In this document: positions 14,961 through 16,559 of the stretch, piece after piece | Layout: each line of letters begins with the position of its first letter | How positions within the stretch are numbered: the first letter of the stretch is position 1 | Assembly (NCBI GenBank): GCA_009784745.1 | Contig: WQXR01000019.1 | Span: 1-16,559 of the forward strand | Reading direction: 5' to 3' | Source: Methanomassiliicoccaceae archaeon | GTDB lineage: Archaea > Thermoplasmatota > Thermoplasmata > Methanomassiliicoccales > Methanomethylophilaceae | DNA: 16,559 bases | Program-made: the position numbers and the translations under genes | Notes under the pieces: generated by a model | What the model saw: only the letters and a program-made list of their open reading frames with translations | What the model was told of the DNA's origin: nothing | Databases searched by the model: none

Positions 14961-15449
14961 TTGAGCCTTCCGCGTTCGGTACTGCTGAAGAGACTGACGA
15001 ACGAGATGCAAAGGTGCGCCGGTTACATAGGATCGGACATCCGTTTCGATCCCGACGAAGTTACGTTCCCCATTGAGATAACCGTGCGTATGACGAACGT
15101 TCCGGCATACGCAAAGGTGAACGGAGAATTGGTGCTGGTAAAAGATCACAGATATAAAGTGATAATAGACAAAGAATATCCGTTCGAAAAACCGAGAGCG
15201 AAATGGGAGACGCCGATATTTCATCCTAATATAATGCCTCCGGAGGATGGCGGTTACGTGTGCATAAGACCGCTGGACGAATGGTCGTTCGGTTCGACAT
15301 TACTGTCATTCATCAAAGCAGTGGAGTATCTCGTGGGCAACCCGAACGCGTTGAATCCGTTCGGCACCGATATGTGCATGGAATCGTCGAGATTCTATTT
15401 GGAAAATGAAGCAAAGATAAACGCTTCCGTAAGTTTCGGGAGGCATTGA
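14961..15449 (+). CDS. E2-like ubiquitin-conjugating enzyme (UBC fold)
   Basis: Expected to receive the modifier from E1 as a thioester and pass it to a target amine. Start TTG 14961 gives 162 residues, the size of a bare UBC core. Order of features: N-terminal helix VLLKRLTNEMQ; beta-sheet with DHRYKVIIDKEYPFEKP (62-78), the YPF-x-x-P turn of E2s; FHPNI (87-91) with Asn90, the oxyanion-type Asn of the HPN motif; Cys101 in GYVCI, equal to the SICL site of UBCs; LDEWSFGSTLLSFIKAV (105-121), matching the DxWSPxxT segment with the Pro replaced by Phe-Gly; and NPNALNPF (127-134), matching DPNxxxPL. Three residues are inserted between HPN and the Cys compared with UbcH5. The stop overlaps the ATG of the next gene by one base. 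The presence of both Asn and Cys makes an active E2 likely. Confidence 0.9.
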   Translation: MSLPRSVLLKRLTNEMQRCAGYIGSDIRFDPDEVTFPIEITVRMTNVPAYAKVNGELVLVKDHRYKVIIDKEYPFEKPRAKWETPIFHPNIMPPEDGGYVCIRPLDEWSFGSTLLSFIKAVEYLVGNPNALNPFGTDMCMESSRFYLENEAKINASVSFGRH

Positions 15450-15964
15450 TGCCTAAAATAATCAAATATGACGAGGCTGACATCAAACAGCGCAAAAGGG
15501 CGGCGAATGCTGATATTTTCGTATCAGAGAGCGCGGTGAACGATATGATAGATCACGCGTGCAGAGGCGCATCAGAGAACGCAGAAGTGATGGGACTTCT
15601 CGCCGGTCATGTGTTCAGGGACGAGAAAGGGATATACGCGACCGTAAGCAAGGCCGTAACGTCAAAATTACTCTCGGATCAGGTAAGCGTAAGATTCGAT
15701 CATTCGGGCATGGTAACACTGTTCGACGCATTGGACGATCTTGATTTTGATTACGTCATCGTAGGATGGTACCATTCCCATCTCGGCATCGGGTGCTTCA
15801 TGTCCGGTACGGATGTTCACACTCACGTATCATCTTTCGGAAATTCCGGATTTGCGATCGTAACGGATCCGATCAAGGAAGAGATCAAAGTGTTCAAAGG
15901 TTCGGACATCGGTCCGAAGGAAGCGTCAATGGTCGTGGTCGAGGATCATACCCAGATGGCGTGA
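15449..15964 (+). CDS. JAMM/MPN+ metalloprotease, Rpn11/CSN5-like deubiquitinase
   Basis: Zinc isopeptidase predicted to release the Gly-Gly modifier from targets. The 171-residue protein is essentially one MPN+ domain. Glu46 in AEVMGLLAG is the general base. Zinc ligands are His109, His111 and Asp122, with Ser119, in the spacing H-x-H-x7-S-x2-D. The wording VGWYHSH, GCFMSGTD and VTDPIK is that of Rpn11 and CSN5 (GWYHSHPGFGCWLSG, DPI), more than that of bacterial JAB proteins; the Pro after HSH is Leu here. ATG 15449 is fixed by GGGAGG five bases upstream and overlaps the E2 stop by one base. The 3' end overlaps hxlB on the other strand by 19 bases. As the modifier already ends in Gly-Gly, the likely task is removal from conjugates and not maturation. 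Confidence 0.9.
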   Translation: MPKIIKYDEADIKQRKRAANADIFVSESAVNDMIDHACRGASENAEVMGLLAGHVFRDEKGIYATVSKAVTSKLLSDQVSVRFDHSGMVTLFDALDDLDFDYVIVGWYHSHLGIGCFMSGTDVHTHVSSFGNSGFAIVTDPIKEEIKVFKGSDIGPKEASMVVVEDHTQMA

Positions 15965-16485
15965 CGTTTCCTCATATCAGATTCAGTTTTGCTTAAACGT
16001 TCCATTAATGTCGGTATGGTACTGTCCAGGAATATCCCCGCGGCAGTTTCGAACACCGTTCCCAGCGGGGCGCACTTCGATCTTTCTTTGTCACGGTTCA
16101 CAGGCAGATGAACAACGACATCGGACGCTATCGCCAGTTTACTGTCGGTGTTGTCCGTTATCGAAATGACCTTGGAACCGACACGGCTTGCGATGTTTGC
16201 CGTCTGAACGACGGACATTGTGTTGCCTGTATTGGATATGAGTATTGTAATGTCACCTTCAGTGATTATCGGAGTGGTCATATCACCGACAAAATGCACA
16301 TCGAAACCTAATTGAACTAAACGCACGCAGAACGACTGCCCCACCAATCCTGATCGTCCTATACCGAAAACGAAAATTGTTTTCGCTGCCACTATGCTGT
16401 CTATAAGTTTTATGACATCGTCCTGATGCACCGCGGAAACGGATCTTCTCACCGCATCCAGAAGATAATCCATCGTCGCGCTCAT
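15946..16485 (-). CDS. hxlB: 6-phospho-3-hexuloisomerase (SIS domain)
   Basis: Interconverts D-arabino-hex-3-ulose 6-phosphate and fructose 6-phosphate; in archaea the pathway mainly runs backwards to make ribulose 5-phosphate and formaldehyde for nucleotide synthesis. The 179-residue SIS protein has FVFGIGRSG (38-46), the sugar-phosphate loop ISNTGNT (83-89), APLGTVFE (139-146) with Glu146, and the terminal RHAIWV with His175, all in the positions seen in Methanocaldococcus MJ1247. The partner hexulose-phosphate synthase is not in the window. The ATG overlaps the stop of the gene upstream by four bases, and GGAGGAAGAGG precedes it. It converges on the JAMM gene and is not part of that operon. 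Confidence 0.9.
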   Translation of the reverse strand: MSATMDYLLDAVRRSVSAVHQDDVIKLIDSIVAAKTIFVFGIGRSGLVGQSFCVRLVQLGFDVHFVGDMTTPIITEGDITILISNTGNTMSVVQTANIASRVGSKVISITDNTDSKLAIASDVVVHLPVNRDKERSKCAPLGTVFETAAGIFLDSTIPTLMERLSKTESDMRKRHAIWV

Positions 16486-16559
16486 TCCTCTTCCTCCGCA
16501 TCGGTCGCAGCGGCCTCGTCCTTCTTCTTCGCTCTCCTCGCTTTCGAAACTTTTCTGGA
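16482..16559 (-). CDS. 3' end of an unidentified gene with a charged C-terminal tail
   Basis: Only the last 25 codons and a TGA are present; the start lies outside the window. The peptide is rich in Arg and Lys (KVSKARRAKKK) and then in Ala and Glu, ending in four Glu. Such tails occur on ribosomal and other nucleic-acid-binding proteins, but nothing allows a family call. The TGA overlaps the ATG of hxlB by four bases, so the two are translationally coupled. The purine-rich codons for the Glu run double as the hxlB ribosome binding site. Confidence 0.6.
   Translation of the reverse strand, partial: SRKVSKARRAKKKDEAAATDAEEEE

Noticed and set aside
14720..15449. Reading the Ubl and E2-like genes as a molybdopterin or thiamine sulfur-carrier set (MoaD/ThiS with MoeB)
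   Set aside because: E1 and Ubl alone would permit it, but the E2 with HPN and Cys and the Rpn11-like protease have no place in cofactor sulfuration. A double role is not excluded.
1..16559. CRISPR arrays, tRNA or rRNA genes, insertion sequences
   Set aside because: No spaced direct repeats, cloverleaf sequences, transposase genes or terminal inverted repeats were seen; intergenic gaps are 170 bases or less.

Overview
The window looks archaeal. Many promoters are A/T-rich TATA-like boxes about 26-28 bases before a start codon, ribosome binding sites are of the GGTGA or GGAGG type, and the genes include archaeal forms of 6-phospho-3-hexuloisomerase, a DUF2116-like zinc-ribbon membrane protein, an AmmeMemoRadiSam radical SAM protein and an Lrp regulator linked to lysine genes. 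GcvT together with a folP-type dihydropteroate synthase points to folate-based one-carbon chemistry. I read this as a euryarchaeon, plausibly Thermoplasmata or Methanomassiliicoccales; that placement is inference. Coding is dense, and no gene-free stretch exceeds about 170 bases. I saw no tRNA, rRNA, CRISPR array or insertion sequence.

Left part, minus strand (1-5737): a lysine (diaminopimelate) operon reads from right to left as Lrp-type regulator, dapA, dapB, lysC, lysA and then gcvT. The regulator and dapA abut, dapA/dapB, dapB/lysC and lysC/lysA overlap by 2-4 bases, and gcvT follows after 34 bases and runs off the left edge. Next come an MscS-type channel (minus) and a divergent A24 prepilin peptidase-like protein (plus).

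Middle (8365-13797): an amrS-like radical SAM gene and thiL (minus) stand back to back with a plus-strand cluster of a LarA-like nickel racemase/epimerase, an HdrD/GlcF-type iron-sulfur protein and folP. A small zinc-ribbon membrane protein gene follows on the minus strand.

The standout is 13880-15964. Behind its own AT-rich promoter lies a four-gene operon encoding a compact E1-like activating enzyme, a 79-residue ubiquitin-like protein ending exactly in Gly-Gly, an E2-like conjugating enzyme with HPN and a downstream Cys, and a JAMM protease with an Rpn11/CSN5-like active site. Junctions are an overlap, a 1-base gap and a 1-base overlap. The architecture predicts activation of the modifier by E1 (candidate Cys187), transfer to E2 (Cys101) and removal by the JAMM enzyme. 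No RING or other E3 is visible nearby. The operon ends against a convergent hxlB and the 3' end of an unidentified gene with a charged tail.
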